DNA of 64,000 nucleotides from Mesorhizobium sp. AR07 (GCF_024746815.1 NZ_CP080525.1:2232001-2296000), one strand, 5' to 3'. Shown: positions 23,641-32,969, numbered from the stretch's first letter. The notes: generated by a model from the sequence alone, not told the origin. Numbers and translations: made by a program.

Positions 23641-24192
23641 CTAGGCACGGGTAGCGACCAGATTACGACTGCCATCATCCGGCGCTGTCTGCTCCAAGAA
23701 AGGCGACGCTCTCATCAATCGGTACCTTTCGAGTGACGACAAAGTCGATCTCGATACGGTCAAGCCAAATTCGGGTTCAGATTGAAGTCCCTCGAAATCT
23801 CGGGAAACGAACGGTGCCTTGGGCTCGGACCAAGCCGTTGATGGGATGATGAAGATCTCAGGGTCGGGCCGCCCCTCTTGGAGGACAACCAAAGCCAGGA
23901 AGCGATTGGGTCCAATGGCAAAGTGCTTCTTGCGCATGAACAGATAGCTCGGTTTCGAAAGCCGGATGGTTTTGACCTGCACTTCTGCAAATTGGACCGG
24001 ATCGCTTTCGATCCGCACTAAGAGATCAATCGCACGATCATCGACTGCAGGCAGGTAAACATCGAGGCCCCTCTGTGTCAGAGCCATCGTTGTTAGCTGC
24101 TCGCCCCAACGCCCTACTCTTAGCTTGTCCAGTCCAGACCAAGATCCACCATCGAATCCAGCCATAGTCGCGATCTCCAAACAGTCGTGCAA
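23641..24192 (-). CDS. Hypothetical protein with DUF4365/PD-(D/E)XK-nuclease-like core
   Basis: The 183-residue protein has G-R-W-G-E-Q-L near residue 27, then A-I-D-L-L-V-R and, after about ten residues, F-A-E-V-Q-V-K-T. The spacing Glu...Asp...(E/Q)-x-K is the pattern of PD-(D/E)XK restriction-like folds and of DUF4365-type proteins. The first acid of the E-x-K motif appears as Q (V-Q-V-K), which occurs in some members. There is no signal peptide. It is divergent from an XRE-type regulator 97 bp away, a common arrangement for small defence or mobile-element modules. Function is not established. Confidence 0.55.
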   Translation of the reverse strand: MHDCLEIATMAGFDGGSWSGLDKLRVGRWGEQLTTMALTQRGLDVYLPAVDDRAIDLLVRIESDPVQFAEVQVKTIRLSKPSYLFMRKKHFAIGPNRFLALVVLQEGRPDPEIFIIPSTAWSEPKAPFVSRDFEGLQSEPEFGLTVSRSTLSSLERYRLMRASPFLEQTAPDDGSRNLVATRA

Positions 24193-24289
24193 ACAGGCTT
24201 GCGCGATGTCATGAAACCTAACTCCGATAGCTTAAATCATGGTGTCATAGAACGTGGTTTCTTGAACGATCCGCTGGCCTTCTCCAGCC

Positions 24290-24557
24290 ATGGACGTTCG
24301 CCAACTCGTCGCTTGGAATCTTCGCCGGCTGCGCGTGGCAAACAACATCTCGCAGGACGAACTGGCGTTGCGAGCAGAGGTTGAGCGTGCCTATGTCGGA
24401 CACCTAGAACGCGCTACGAAGAACCCAACAATCGAGACCCTCGAGCGCCTTGCAAGCGCCCTAAAAGGCTCCTATCGCTGAATTGTTTGTCGATCCGCCG
24501 GAGGGCCAGAAAAAACCGGAACCTCTGCACGCCGGCCGACGGAAGGCTGAGCGATAG
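24290..24557 (+). pseudogene. XRE-family helix-turn-helix regulator, frameshifted
   Basis: The frame from 24290 encodes M-D-V-R-Q-L-V-A-W-N-L-R-R-L-R followed by an XRE helix-turn-helix (I-S-Q-D-E-L-A-L-R-A-E-V-E-R-A-Y-V-G-H-L-E-R) and stops at 24481. An extra base in the GG at about 24467 explains this: removing it gives A-L-K-A-P-I-A-E-L-F-V-D-P-P and a basic tail ending at 24557, as in common rhizobial relatives of about 88 residues. The DNA-binding part is complete. The frameshift may be real or an error. Confidence 0.75.
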
Positions 24558-24711
24558 CGACGAGGGCCAAGGAGTTGTCGCCTCGCTATTGTTGATTGCG
24601 TCGTGATCGGAGCAGTCTCGGGACGCGGGTGCTCCTTCGAGGCGTGGACTGAATGTCAAGAACCCGCATTCATCCCGATGATCGGAAGCCGATCGGTGGA
24701 AAGGTCATGAC

Positions 24712-24902
24712 CCCGAGGGAGCGCTAATCCCTTTATTTACCGAAAAGATTGGCATTACGATGCCGAGTACCGCGACGGCTACCAAAAGGGGTGCATAGTA
24801 GGGTGGCTAGTCCCGGCTAACGCGCACGAGCGGACGTTCGTTGCGCAGTTCGAGCCTCGAAGAAGGCCCATGGCCTGGACTTCCGAAACGCTCAAGTCAT
24901 GA
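24712..24902 (+). other. Unrecognised coding-like fragment
   Basis: An open frame without a start codon reads Y-R-K-D-W-H-Y-D-A-E-Y-R-D-G-Y and later W-L-V-P-A-N-A-H-E-R-T-F. It has protein-like composition, but I do not recognise it. It ends at a TGA overlapping the restriction-type stub on the other strand. The region 24558-24711 holds nothing else visible. Confidence 0.3.
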
Positions 24903-25127
24903 AGCATTCGAGGGCGCGGCGACTACCCCGGCAAGATATTCCTTCGCAGTAGCTCGTAAGCGATCGGCGTGGTCATAGATTTCGTCGAGCGAGTCGATCT
25001 TGACCTTCTCTTCCTTCTCACCATCGAAAAGCCCGAGATATTTCACGGACCTATTGAACCATAGCCGAGCCAAAGGCTTACGGTTGTTGTTGTCAACCAG
25101 GATCCCGGCGATGCCATTGCCGGGCAT
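24897..25127 (-). pseudogene. C-terminal stub of a type I restriction/COG4748-like protein
   Basis: About 68 codons reading I-L-V-D-N-N-N-R-K-P, L-W-F-N-R-S-V-K-Y-L-G-L-F-D and I-D-S-L-D-E-I-Y-D-H-A-D-R-L resemble the C-terminal end of restriction-endonuclease-like proteins with an HsdR N-terminal domain. The first codons (M-P-G-N-G-I-A) come from antisense reading of a metallopeptidase fragment to which the stub is fused. No catalytic domain remains. Confidence 0.55.
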
Positions 25128-25198
25128 CGCGAGAATATCATCCGAGGCTATGCGGCGCTCGCTGAGAGCCAGGGGCTCACCCGCGACGCCGCGGCGTT
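25103..25198 (+). pseudogene. Third remnant of the HExxH metallopeptidase gene
   Basis: Read in the proper frame, G-D-A-I-A-G-H-R-E-N-I-I-R and A-L-A-E-S-Q-G-L-T-R-D-A-A-A match the intact gene's C-terminal half (G-D-A-I-A-K-Y-R-E-N-I-I-R, A-L-A-E-K-Q-G-L-T-R-D-A-A-A). The differences show that it is an old copy and not a direct duplicate. It is fused at its left side to the restriction-type stub. Confidence 0.75.
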
Positions 25199-25700
25199 GA
25201 CGCGACGCCTGATTACACGGAGCGCTTCGGATATCGAAACTGCGGTGGTTTTCGCATGGTCATCAAGATACCCGCCGACTTCGATCACGGCATCTGCATC
25301 AATGTCGAATGGCAAATCTCGCATGGCACTCGCCCCTTGGCGCCCGAGCCTTGCTACCCGAAGTTATCGCGCCGAAACCACCGAGACCATACAATTGCCC
25401 GCCGGACACAACATCATCAAGAAGCATGAAGCCCGCGCCTCTGGCGGAGAGCGCGCGGCCGATCAGCATTTGATTGCATGACGCAAAAAGAGCCCGCCGG
25501 CTTCGGAGGCCGGCGGAACAACAGCTATTTGGGTCCAAGAGGGTCAGATGCCGTGTGGGGCTTTCATTGACCCAGCGCATCGGCCGAATAGATGCCTTAC
25601 GTGTTATTCTGCTGAACGCGCCGCCGGCTTCGTCGCGGACATCATGCCTCTAGCCACCACATTCTGAACAACGTCAATGTTTCATTGCCTATACCAAAAC
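25199..25700. other. Decayed region without an identifiable gene
   Basis: A plus-strand frame over about 25200-25432 (A-T-P-D-Y-T-E-R-F-G-Y-R-N-C-G-G-F-R-M-V) looks protein-like and ends in TGA, but has no clear start or known family. A short GC-rich inverted pair near 25492-25515 could act as a bidirectional terminator. Otherwise nothing is visible. Confidence 0.35.
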
Positions 25701-27137
25701 CTAGAAGATCGGTCCGACGATTGTGAGCAAATTGTCGAACGCAGCGCGCGCTTTCGATCGCGATTGGACTTCCTCGAGTGAAACGAGGGTTGAGCTTACA
25801 ATATAGCTTTCTTGTCTTTCGCGAACCGCACGCGAAACGTCGTCTGAATAGAGAAGAATGTTATTCTCGAAATTCAGGTAAAGGCTCCTAAAGTCCATAT
25901 TGGCAGAGCCGACAAGGGTAACGCTTCTGTCCACCACCAACGTCTTCGCGTGGAGAAGCCCCCCATGATACTCGCGTAGGGTGACGTGCGCAGCGAGCAG
26001 TTCAGCATAGTGCGCCCTGCTGATCGCGGCGACAACAGCAGAGTCGTTTCGTGCGGGCAGGATGAGCGTTATCTCCACCCCGCGCCGGGCACAGGACAGT
26101 ATGGCAGCGAGTAGCGGCAGATCGGGAGCGAAATAAGGGGTGGAGATAACGGCTTCCCGCTCTGCGCTGTTAAGGAGCGCCACGAAGGCATCCGACATCG
26201 AGCCCTTCGGCGACATGGGACCAGTGCCAAAGGCGATTGCCGGAAAACCGTCAGATTCGACCGGGGGAAGTGGTGCATCCAATATGGGTGAGAGATCCTC
26301 GCCATATTCAATTGTCCAATCGCTTGCGAAGAGAAACTGGTTCTGACGGGCGACCGGGCCTTCGAATCGAAGCATGATGTCGACCCAAGGCGCAAACTTC
26401 GGCTCGATGCGAAATTGCGGGTCTGCACAATTCTGGCTTCCGCAATATGTGATCTGATTGTCTACGACGACGATCTTGCGGTGGTTGCGCAGGTCGGGCC
26501 GACTTATCGATTGCAGTGACACCCCTACCGGCGGCTTGAGCGAAACACACAACTTCACTCCGACCGCTTCCATCGCCGCCCAGTATTCGGAACGAATTAG
26601 ATCAAGCGAGCCGACAGCATCTACGACAACACGACAGACCACGCCCCGTGACGCTGCACGTTTCAACGCTTCAACGATTTTCAAGCCGTTATTGTCGGTA
26701 AGCCAGATGTAGAAGGAGATATGAATCGTTTCCTGAGCCTTGTCGAAGTCGGATACCATCGCATCGATGGCGCCGTTCGAATCCGCGGTGAGAGTCGCGT
26801 GATTGCCAGCCACGACAGGACATCCGCTAATGTGCTCACAGGTCGCAAAAGCAGATCGAAATCGATCAGCCACGGTCGCAGAAGCGGAATTTGCTGCGAT
26901 CGCGTGGGTCCACTCGTGTTTCTTGAACGTTCCTTCTGCCTGTCGTCGAAATCGTCTTGCGATCCATGGCTCCCCGAAAAATAAATACAACAGAATCCCG
27001 AATACTGGCAGGAATACAATTACAATAATCCAGGCTAGGCGGGCGTTTGAATTTATATAATTGTTGAGAAGCATTCCGACAATTGCCGAGAACTGAATAA
27101 AAATTAGTATAGATAGCCATATCGAATTGTATAACAT
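25701..27137 (-). CDS. cls: Cardiolipin synthase (phospholipase D family)
   Basis: The start at ATG 27137 gives 478 residues and has GAAGGG upstream. The frame is open back to 27389, but the extra residues are not conserved and overlap a ligase stub. Two N-terminal membrane helices (S-I-L-I-F-I-Q-F-S-A-I-V-G and W-I-I-V-I-V-F-L-P-V-F-G) are followed by two HKD motifs: H-R-K-I-V-V-V-D near residue 216 and H-A-K-T-L-V-V-D near 396, each followed by G-S-(Q/A)-N. The enzyme condenses phosphatidylglycerol, or PG with another phospholipid, to make cardiolipin at the inner membrane. It sits next to lpiA/acvB, which act on the same phosphatidylglycerol pool. Confidence 0.92.
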   Translation of the reverse strand: MLYNSIWLSILIFIQFSAIVGMLLNNYINSNARLAWIIVIVFLPVFGILLYLFFGEPWIARRFRRQAEGTFKKHEWTHAIAANSASATVADRFRSAFATCEHISGCPVVAGNHATLTADSNGAIDAMVSDFDKAQETIHISFYIWLTDNNGLKIVEALKRAASRGVVCRVVVDAVGSLDLIRSEYWAAMEAVGVKLCVSLKPPVGVSLQSISRPDLRNHRKIVVVDNQITYCGSQNCADPQFRIEPKFAPWVDIMLRFEGPVARQNQFLFASDWTIEYGEDLSPILDAPLPPVESDGFPAIAFGTGPMSPKGSMSDAFVALLNSAEREAVISTPYFAPDLPLLAAILSCARRGVEITLILPARNDSAVVAAISRAHYAELLAAHVTLREYHGGLLHAKTLVVDRSVTLVGSANMDFRSLYLNFENNILLYSDDVSRAVRERQESYIVSSTLVSLEEVQSRSKARAAFDNLLTIVGPIF

Positions 27138-27276
27138 GATATTTATCCCTTCTTTCCAAGGTGCCCCTCGATTGCGTCCGAAGGCGCCCGCTACATCGCG
27201 AAGGCTTTCCAGCGGACGGGGCCGGCGCGGCGACGGGTCATTCTCGTGGCGACGCTGCGGGAGGTCGAGGCCCCGC

Positions 27277-27528
27277 TCACCGACGCGGCGATCGGCAATC
27301 GAAGCCTCGTCGCGTGAAGAATCGCGCGCCTTTCGTGTTGACCAGCTGGGTTCGATAGCCGTCGAACTTGACTTCATGAATCCAGCCACCGCCCGCCGGC
27401 GGCTTGTCCGCTAAGGTCGGCATCATTATGGGAATGAACGGCAACCGCCCGTCCTCCGGCATTTTACGCATACTTCGCTCCCGCGCCACGCCAAGCGATT
27501 CATGTTCTGCTTCTTTGCCTGCCGCCAT
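27277..27528 (-). pseudogene. ATP-dependent DNA ligase (LigD-type) N-terminal stub
   Basis: The segment F-I-P-I-M-M-P-T-L-A-D-K-P-P, then W-I-H-E-V-K-F-D-G-Y-R-T contains the ligase nucleotidyl-transfer motif I with the catalytic lysine (K-F-D-G-Y-R), followed by F-F-T-R-R-G-F-D. Similarity then stops, and the remaining ligase domains are missing. It is a remnant of a rhizobial LigD-like gene. The 27150-27276 stretch to its left is not recognised. 27529-27746 shows nothing more. Confidence 0.72.
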
Positions 27529-27746
27529 GCTGAATGCTCTCTATCCCGAAAGAATTGGATGGCCCGAGGGACGTACCAGAATTGTTGATTTCATTGCCTT
27601 TTTCGCGGGCCGGACTTAAGCCGCCTGACAATACGTCGATAACTTTTCGCTCAATGCGCAAAAGGCACCTTACAAATTTGTATCCCAGCGGCAATGCGTG
27701 GGAAATTTCGATAGCTCATTGATTTGACAGGAATGGAGTCTTCTCA

Positions 27747-28007
27747 ATGCACAGGCTTGCTGAATCTTTGCGAACCGTGTTTGCGCTCGTTCTAGGCGTG
27801 GCCTTGGCAGTTGTTGCCATGCCGACACTTGTTGCCTTGTCTTTTTCAGCGCTCATATTGTTTCTGGCAGTGAAGAGAATTGGCCGGTACCGCTACCACG
27901 GCGATATCCTGTCTCAGCCAACTCGAAAAGGCGCTGCTGGTCAGTCGCAGCGTATTCCTCCAATCATCGAGACGACCTACAGCGTTGTTTATCCGTCCCA
28001 AAACTGA
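27747..28007 (+). CDS. Small membrane protein of unknown function
   Basis: The 86-residue protein has a good ribosome site (GGAG, 8 bases before ATG). A hydrophobic stretch at residues 10-42 (V-F-A-L-V-L-G-V-A-L-A-V-V and L-V-A-L-S-F-S-A-L-I-L-F-L) could be two close membrane helices or a long signal anchor, followed by a basic tail. It is upstream of lpiA/mprF on the same strand. No family is recognised. Confidence 0.6.
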   Translation: MHRLAESLRTVFALVLGVALAVVAMPTLVALSFSALILFLAVKRIGRYRYHGDILSQPTRKGAAGQSQRIPPIIETTYSVVYPSQN

Positions 28008-28176
28008 AGGCTCTCAGATAGCTGCCGTCGACATTTGAACGGCAGGGACACTCGAAGCGGGAAGAACCTGAGGCCGGAAAAGCAGCAGGCACTCATCGTC
28101 AACCGGCTCCCGGGGGCGAGCGCAAGGAGCGGTGGTCGCTTTCCGGTGTGGCTAGCCTGCAATCCATTTCGACCTG

Positions 28177-30858
28177 ATGGCGAAGGAAACAAGACCAAGG
28201 ACTTTTGTGCATATGATACCGAAGCCTGCGTTCCCCCATCCGACCGACTTTTATCCCGAAGTGGATCCGCTGGCTGCGCGCGACGCGGACTTGCAGCAAC
28301 TTAGCTGGTGGGCGCGCTATCAGCATTTTGCCCTGCCCGTCGCGGGCATGGTGATCGCGGCCATCACCGTGGTCGTGCTGCAGCGATTCTTGAGCGACCT
28401 TTCGCTCGACCATGTGTTGGAGTCGGCGAGAAACATCCCCGGCAAGCACCTTATGATCGCACTTGCGCTGACGGCCGTGAGTTTTGCGGCCGTTGCCTTC
28501 TACGATGTCGTGGCCGTTGAGACGATCGCGCCTGGCCGCATCCCCAAACTTTTGTCGGCGTCCGTCGGTGCCGCCGGTTACGCCATCTCCAATGCGCTCG
28601 GCTTTTCGCTGCTGACCGGCGGAATGCTGCGCTATCGCATTTATGCCGGCGAAGGCATTGCCTTGTCCGATATCGGCCGGATCATCGGCACGTCATGGCT
28701 GGCGATCTGGTTTGCTTTTACGGTGCTGATCGCCTTGGGTCTGGTGCTCGATCCTGCCCCCACGCCGTTTGTCGACCAGCTCGATCCTCGCATGGACCTG
28801 GCGCTCGGCATCGCGCTGATCCTTTCGATCATTTTCCTGGTCGGGTGGCTGTCGCACGGCGAACGCACGCTCACGCTCGGCAAACTCTCGATCAGGCTGC
28901 CCAATTCACGAGGCGCGCTGACGCAGATCGTGGCCGGACTTGTCGACGTCTGCGCCGCAGCGGGTACACTCTACGTGCTGATGCCCGAGACCGTAACCAC
29001 CAGCCCGGCGGTCTTCACACTGGTCTTTGTCGTGGCCACCATCATCGGCATCGCCAGCCACGCGCCCGGAGGACTTGGCGCCTTCGAGGCTTCGATGATC
29101 GCCGGCCTGGGGCTCGGCACCAACCCGGATGCCATAGCCGCGCTGCTCGCCTTCCGCGTCATCTATACGCTTTTGCCGTTCCTGGTCGCGATCGTGAGCG
29201 TCCTGGCATTCGAAGCCTATGCCAAGCATGCACATGTCTCGCAGCGCATGCGGTCCGCGGGACGCATCCTCGAGCCATTGATCCCGCCGCTGGCTGCCGG
29301 CACGACCTTCCTGGGCGGCATTATGCTGTTGCTCTCGGGCTCGGTTCCGGGAGCAACGGAGCGCCTCGACCTTTTGTCCGACCTGCTGCCACTTCCGTTC
29401 ATAGAAGTCTCGCATCTCGCCGCGAGCTTCGTCGGCGTCGCCATGCTGATCCTTGCACGGGGTCTCGCACGCCGGCTTCAGCAAGCCTGGGCGGCCTCGC
29501 TCATCCTCTTCATCCTGGGCGCTGTCTTCTCGATCGGCAAGGGCCTCGACTGGGAGGATGCAATTGTCCTCGTGGGGCTGTCGGCGATCCTGATCGCTTT
29601 CCGCACGTCCTTCTACCGCCGCCCCATCGAGGGCGTCGGGCCTCTGTCATGGGGCTGGCTGGCCAGCGTGATCAGCATCGTCGCGATATCGATCTGGCTA
29701 GGCTTCTTCAGCTATCGCGACATCGACTATTCCAACCAATTATTCTGGCAGTTCGCCGTCGACGGTGACGCGCCACGTTTCCTGCGCGCCAGCATCGTGA
29801 TCCTCATCGCGACGGCGGCGGCGGCACTTCACACGGCCATCAATCGAAAGGCCATCTACCGCAAGCAACGCGTGGAAATCCCTCTAGCCGTCAGCGCCAT
29901 CGTTGCCTCTTCCAACGTAACCCATGCTGCGCTGGCAATGCTCGGCGACAAGCAATTCCTGATGTCGCCGGACGGTCGCGGCTTCATCATGTATGCGCGC
30001 TCGGGCGGCAGCCTTATCGCGCTCGGCGGCCCGATCGGACCGGAAGAGGGTGACACCGAGCTCTCCTGGGCCTTTCACGATCTTGCCGACCGCTCCGCGG
30101 TCCGCACAGCCTTCTATGGCGTGCAACCGCAGCAGCTGCCCATGTATCTGGATATGGGCCTGGTCGCTCTGAAGCTCGGCGAGGTTGCACGCGTCGACCT
30201 GGCGGCGTTCAATCTCGACGGCCCACGCCGCCAGCCGCTCCGCTATGCCGATCGCCGCGCCGAAAAGGACGGCCTGGTCTTCGAGGTCGTCAAGGCCAAC
30301 GACGTTGCGCCGCTGCTTGGCGAATTGCGACTGGTGTCGGACGCCTGGCTTGATATGAAAGCCGGCAGCGAGAAAGGTTTTTCGCTAGGCTATTTCGACA
30401 ATGAATATCTGAGCAAATTCGACATTGCTGTCATCCGCCAGCATGGCCGCATCATCGCCTTTGCCAATCTGTGGGGGAGCGCCGACAAGAGTGAACTGAC
30501 CGTCGACCTGATGCGCCATGCGCCCGACGCGCCCAAGATCGTCATGGACGCGCTGTTGACCAGGCTGCTGCTCCACGGCAAGGCGCAGGGCTACTGCTGG
30601 TTCAATCTTGGCGCGGCCCCCCTGTCCGGCCTGTCCGCCAGCCGGCTCGCCTCGCGTTGGAACCGGTTCGGATCGTTCCTCTACAGGCGTGGCCAGAATC
30701 TTTATCGCTTCGACGGGCTGAAGGCATTCAAGGACAAGTTCGATCCGGTCTGGACCCCGCATTATTTCATCTGCCCGCCCGGGCTCGACACCATACGTTC
30801 CCTTTTCGATGTCACGGCCCTGATCAGCGGTGGTCGGCTGGAACTCATCCGCAAATGA
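28177..30858 (+). CDS. mprF: Bifunctional lysylphosphatidylglycerol synthase/flippase (LpiA/MprF)
   Basis: The protein has 893 residues from ATG 28177. ATG 28213 is an alternative with AGGAC upstream. Residues 45-560 form a polytopic flippase domain with many hydrophobic helices, including G-G-L-G-A-F-E-A. The C-terminal part from about 565 is the DUF2156 aminoacyl-transferase domain, with S-P-D-G-R-G-F-I-M-Y-A-R-S-G-G, A-L-G-G-P-I-G-P and W-N-R-F-G-S-F-L-Y-R-R-G. In rhizobia the homologue, called lpiA, is induced by low pH. It moves lysine from tRNA to phosphatidylglycerol and flips the product, which lowers surface charge and gives resistance to cationic peptides. It overlaps the acvB start by 4 bp, as in other rhizobial lpiA-acvB operons. 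Confidence 0.95.
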   Translation: MAKETRPRTFVHMIPKPAFPHPTDFYPEVDPLAARDADLQQLSWWARYQHFALPVAGMVIAAITVVVLQRFLSDLSLDHVLESARNIPGKHLMIALALTAVSFAAVAFYDVVAVETIAPGRIPKLLSASVGAAGYAISNALGFSLLTGGMLRYRIYAGEGIALSDIGRIIGTSWLAIWFAFTVLIALGLVLDPAPTPFVDQLDPRMDLALGIALILSIIFLVGWLSHGERTLTLGKLSIRLPNSRGALTQIVAGLVDVCAAAGTLYVLMPETVTTSPAVFTLVFVVATIIGIASHAPGGLGAFEASMIAGLGLGTNPDAIAALLAFRVIYTLLPFLVAIVSVLAFEAYAKHAHVSQRMRSAGRILEPLIPPLAAGTTFLGGIMLLLSGSVPGATERLDLLSDLLPLPFIEVSHLAASFVGVAMLILARGLARRLQQAWAASLILFILGAVFSIGKGLDWEDAIVLVGLSAILIAFRTSFYRRPIEGVGPLSWGWLASVISIVAISIWLGFFSYRDIDYSNQLFWQFAVDGDAPRFLRASIVILIATAAAALHTAINRKAIYRKQRVEIPLAVSAIVASSNVTHAALAMLGDKQFLMSPDGRGFIMYARSGGSLIALGGPIGPEEGDTELSWAFHDLADRSAVRTAFYGVQPQQLPMYLDMGLVALKLGEVARVDLAAFNLDGPRRQPLRYADRRAEKDGLVFEVVKANDVAPLLGELRLVSDAWLDMKAGSEKGFSLGYFDNEYLSKFDIAVIRQHGRIIAFANLWGSADKSELTVDLMRHAPDAPKIVMDALLTRLLLHGKAQGYCWFNLGAAPLSGLSASRLASRWNRFGSFLYRRGQNLYRFDGLKAFKDKFDPVWTPHYFICPPGLDTIRSLFDVTALISGGRLELIRK

Positions 30859-32243
30859 CGAAGAACTTTGCGCAAATGACGAAGAATTCCACGAAACTGG
30901 CCGTGGCAGTTCTGGCCTTGGCCGTTGGATTCGGCCTTGTGCTTCATTTCAACCGGGCGCGGGCCTACGAAAACATGCCGCTCCCCATCCGCGTATCCGC
31001 CGAGCGGCTGGTCGACATCCCGGTCATGATGCCGCAGCAGGATCCGACGGGATTGGCCATCCTGTTCTCGCAAAAAGGCGGTATCGGCCAACGCGACCGC
31101 GATCTGGCGAATGCGCTGGTCGACAAGGGTCTGATCGTGCTGCCGGTCGATCTCGAAAAATATCGCCAAAAGCTCAATCTGGCCGATGGCGAATGCATGT
31201 ATCTCGGCTCCGATCTGGAGAGCCTGTCCAAAGAGGCCATTCGCGCCATCGGCGGCGGCAGCTACTTTCATCCGGTGGTTGCTGGCATCGGCGAAGGAGG
31301 GACACTCGCCTACGCAGCGGTGGCGGATGCACCTGCAGCAACCCTTGCCGGCGCGGTCGCGCTCGATCCGGCCAGGGCCTTGGTCACGCCGCTGCCGACA
31401 TGCCCGGGCGCAGCGACGGCACCAGACCCGTCCGGCGGCTTCACCTATGCGCTTGACGCGGAATTGCCGTCGCCGGCGACACTGGTCTCGGCCGCCCCGC
31501 TTTTGGGAATTTCCAATCAGCCGTCCGACAACGTGATGAGGGCAAAAGCAGTCGTAGCCGACAGTACATCAGGCCGCTTCGACGCGACGGTTGACGCCGT
31601 GCTGGCTATTGCCGCCAGGGACGCATCGTCAAATGATCTGCCAACCGTCGATATTCCCGCCAGCTCCAAGCCATACGCGCTTGCGCTGTTCTTTTCAGGC
31701 GATGGCGGCTGGCGGGACCTCGACAAGTCGGTCGGCGACGAAATGGGCAAGCACGGTGTTCATGTCGTCGGCGTCGATTCGCTGCGCTACTTCTGGTCAA
31801 AACGCACGCCCCGGGAAATCGCCGACGACACGGTATCGATCATCGATCACGCGGACCCGACGGGCAAATTGCCTGTCGCGGTCTACGGTTATTCGTTCGG
31901 TGCAGACACTTTTCCGTTTGCCTGGGCTCTGCTGCCGGACCGGATCAAGGACCGCATCCGGTTCGTCGGACTGCTTGCCACCCAGCATACGATCACATTC
32001 CAGGTGACCGTCGGTACATGGCTCGGAGTCGAAGGCGACCATTCCGTGGCGCCGACGATTGCCACAATTCCACGCGACCGCGTGCTGTGTGTCTATGGCG
32101 AGGACGAAGAGGACACGGCTTGCACCGACCCCCTGCTCGCAGGGATCGACACGCTCAAGACCAAGGGCGGACATCATTTCGACGGGGACTACCCCGCGCT
32201 GGCAAAAATTCTTCTCGCCAGGATGAGAACGCGAATGTCGTGA
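30855..32243 (+). CDS. acvB: AcvB/VirJ-family periplasmic serine hydrolase
   Basis: The 462-residue product starts in ATGA overlap with the mprF stop. An N-terminal hydrophobic segment (L-A-V-A-V-L-A-L-A-V-G-F-G-L-V) is a signal or anchor. Two VirJ-like halves follow. The C-terminal half has the lipase-type nucleophile elbow G-Y-S-F-G near residue 346, preceded by F-S-G-D-G-G-W-R-D-L, and a late G-G-H-H-F-D-G-D-Y carrying the catalytic His. In Agrobacterium, AcvB is reported to degrade lysyl-phosphatidylglycerol in the periplasm, so it would balance the activity of MprF. Confidence 0.94.
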   Translation: MTKNFAQMTKNSTKLAVAVLALAVGFGLVLHFNRARAYENMPLPIRVSAERLVDIPVMMPQQDPTGLAILFSQKGGIGQRDRDLANALVDKGLIVLPVDLEKYRQKLNLADGECMYLGSDLESLSKEAIRAIGGGSYFHPVVAGIGEGGTLAYAAVADAPAATLAGAVALDPARALVTPLPTCPGAATAPDPSGGFTYALDAELPSPATLVSAAPLLGISNQPSDNVMRAKAVVADSTSGRFDATVDAVLAIAARDASSNDLPTVDIPASSKPYALALFFSGDGGWRDLDKSVGDEMGKHGVHVVGVDSLRYFWSKRTPREIADDTVSIIDHADPTGKLPVAVYGYSFGADTFPFAWALLPDRIKDRIRFVGLLATQHTITFQVTVGTWLGVEGDHSVAPTIATIPRDRVLCVYGEDEEDTACTDPLLAGIDTLKTKGGHHFDGDYPALAKILLARMRTRMS

Positions 32244-32250
32244 GCATCGG

Positions 32251-32433
32251 ATGCCAAGAGCCTATTCAAACGATCTTCGTGAACAAGCTGCGGCGTCGAT
32301 TGCCGCTGGCCGAGAAGCACCGTCCGGCATTCTTGCCGCAGCCGGGGTGCTCGCCGGTCGCGCGGCGGGCTCGGGCTTTCCCGACAGGCGGATCGGCTCG
32401 TCGCTCATCCGCACACTTCCACAACATCCGTGA
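32251..32433 (+). pseudogene. Possible IS630 transposase N-terminal stub
   Basis: The first 20 codons (P-R-A-Y-S-N-D-L-R-E-Q-A-A-A-S-I-A-A-G-R) look like the start of another IS630 transposase subgroup. The rest of the frame is unrelated, so any element here is reduced to a stub. The evidence is a short similarity only. Confidence 0.4.
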
Positions 32434-32808
32434 TGGTCCATTCTGTTGGCACCCAAGCGACAGGTTCGGACTTGATGTCATCGAATGCCGGTGCGCTCGA
32501 TGTGTAGATGCCAAGGTTAGGTTTTCGACCAGGTCGATGGTTCAAGGCCGAGGTCTGGATGAAGCGCATCCACCGCTACGATGTCAACATTGTGTCGCGA
32601 TCATCAAGTCCCGAACCTGCATTACGATTGCGCGCGCGGGCTTGTCTCGCAAGCGGACAAGATGGCATTGGCGGCCCGATGTTATGAGATGCTCGCGCGT
32701 CGGCGCCATCGCTTTGGTCTGTGGCCAGTGCGCAAGGACATTCAACCATCCGAATGCCACCCCCTTGGCCCAGGAGAGCCGGCCTGGACCACAATGGCGT
32801 GGCCGGAG

Positions 32809-32969
32809 AAAATCATCGAATTGACCACATCGCCCTCGTTATCTTCAACGCAGGCGCCTATTCGTTTTCTGACGATCTCGGAGGATTCCGGATTACCTCA
32901 GCATCGGGAGCCGGCAAGCTGGCCGACCCCTTCGTGGTCACTGAGGAACTGGAGTCGGCAGACCGGTAA
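32809..32969 (+). pseudogene. Unidentified protein fragment
   Basis: The frame G-E-N-H-R-I-D-H-I-A-L-V-I-F-N-A-G-A-Y-S-F, then D-D-L-G-G-F-R-I-T-S-A-S-G-A-G looks like real protein sequence, but no family is assigned. It ends at TAA just after E-E-L-E-S-A-D-R. A shifted frame continues with N-P-T-I-R, suggesting another small indel. Confidence 0.3.
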
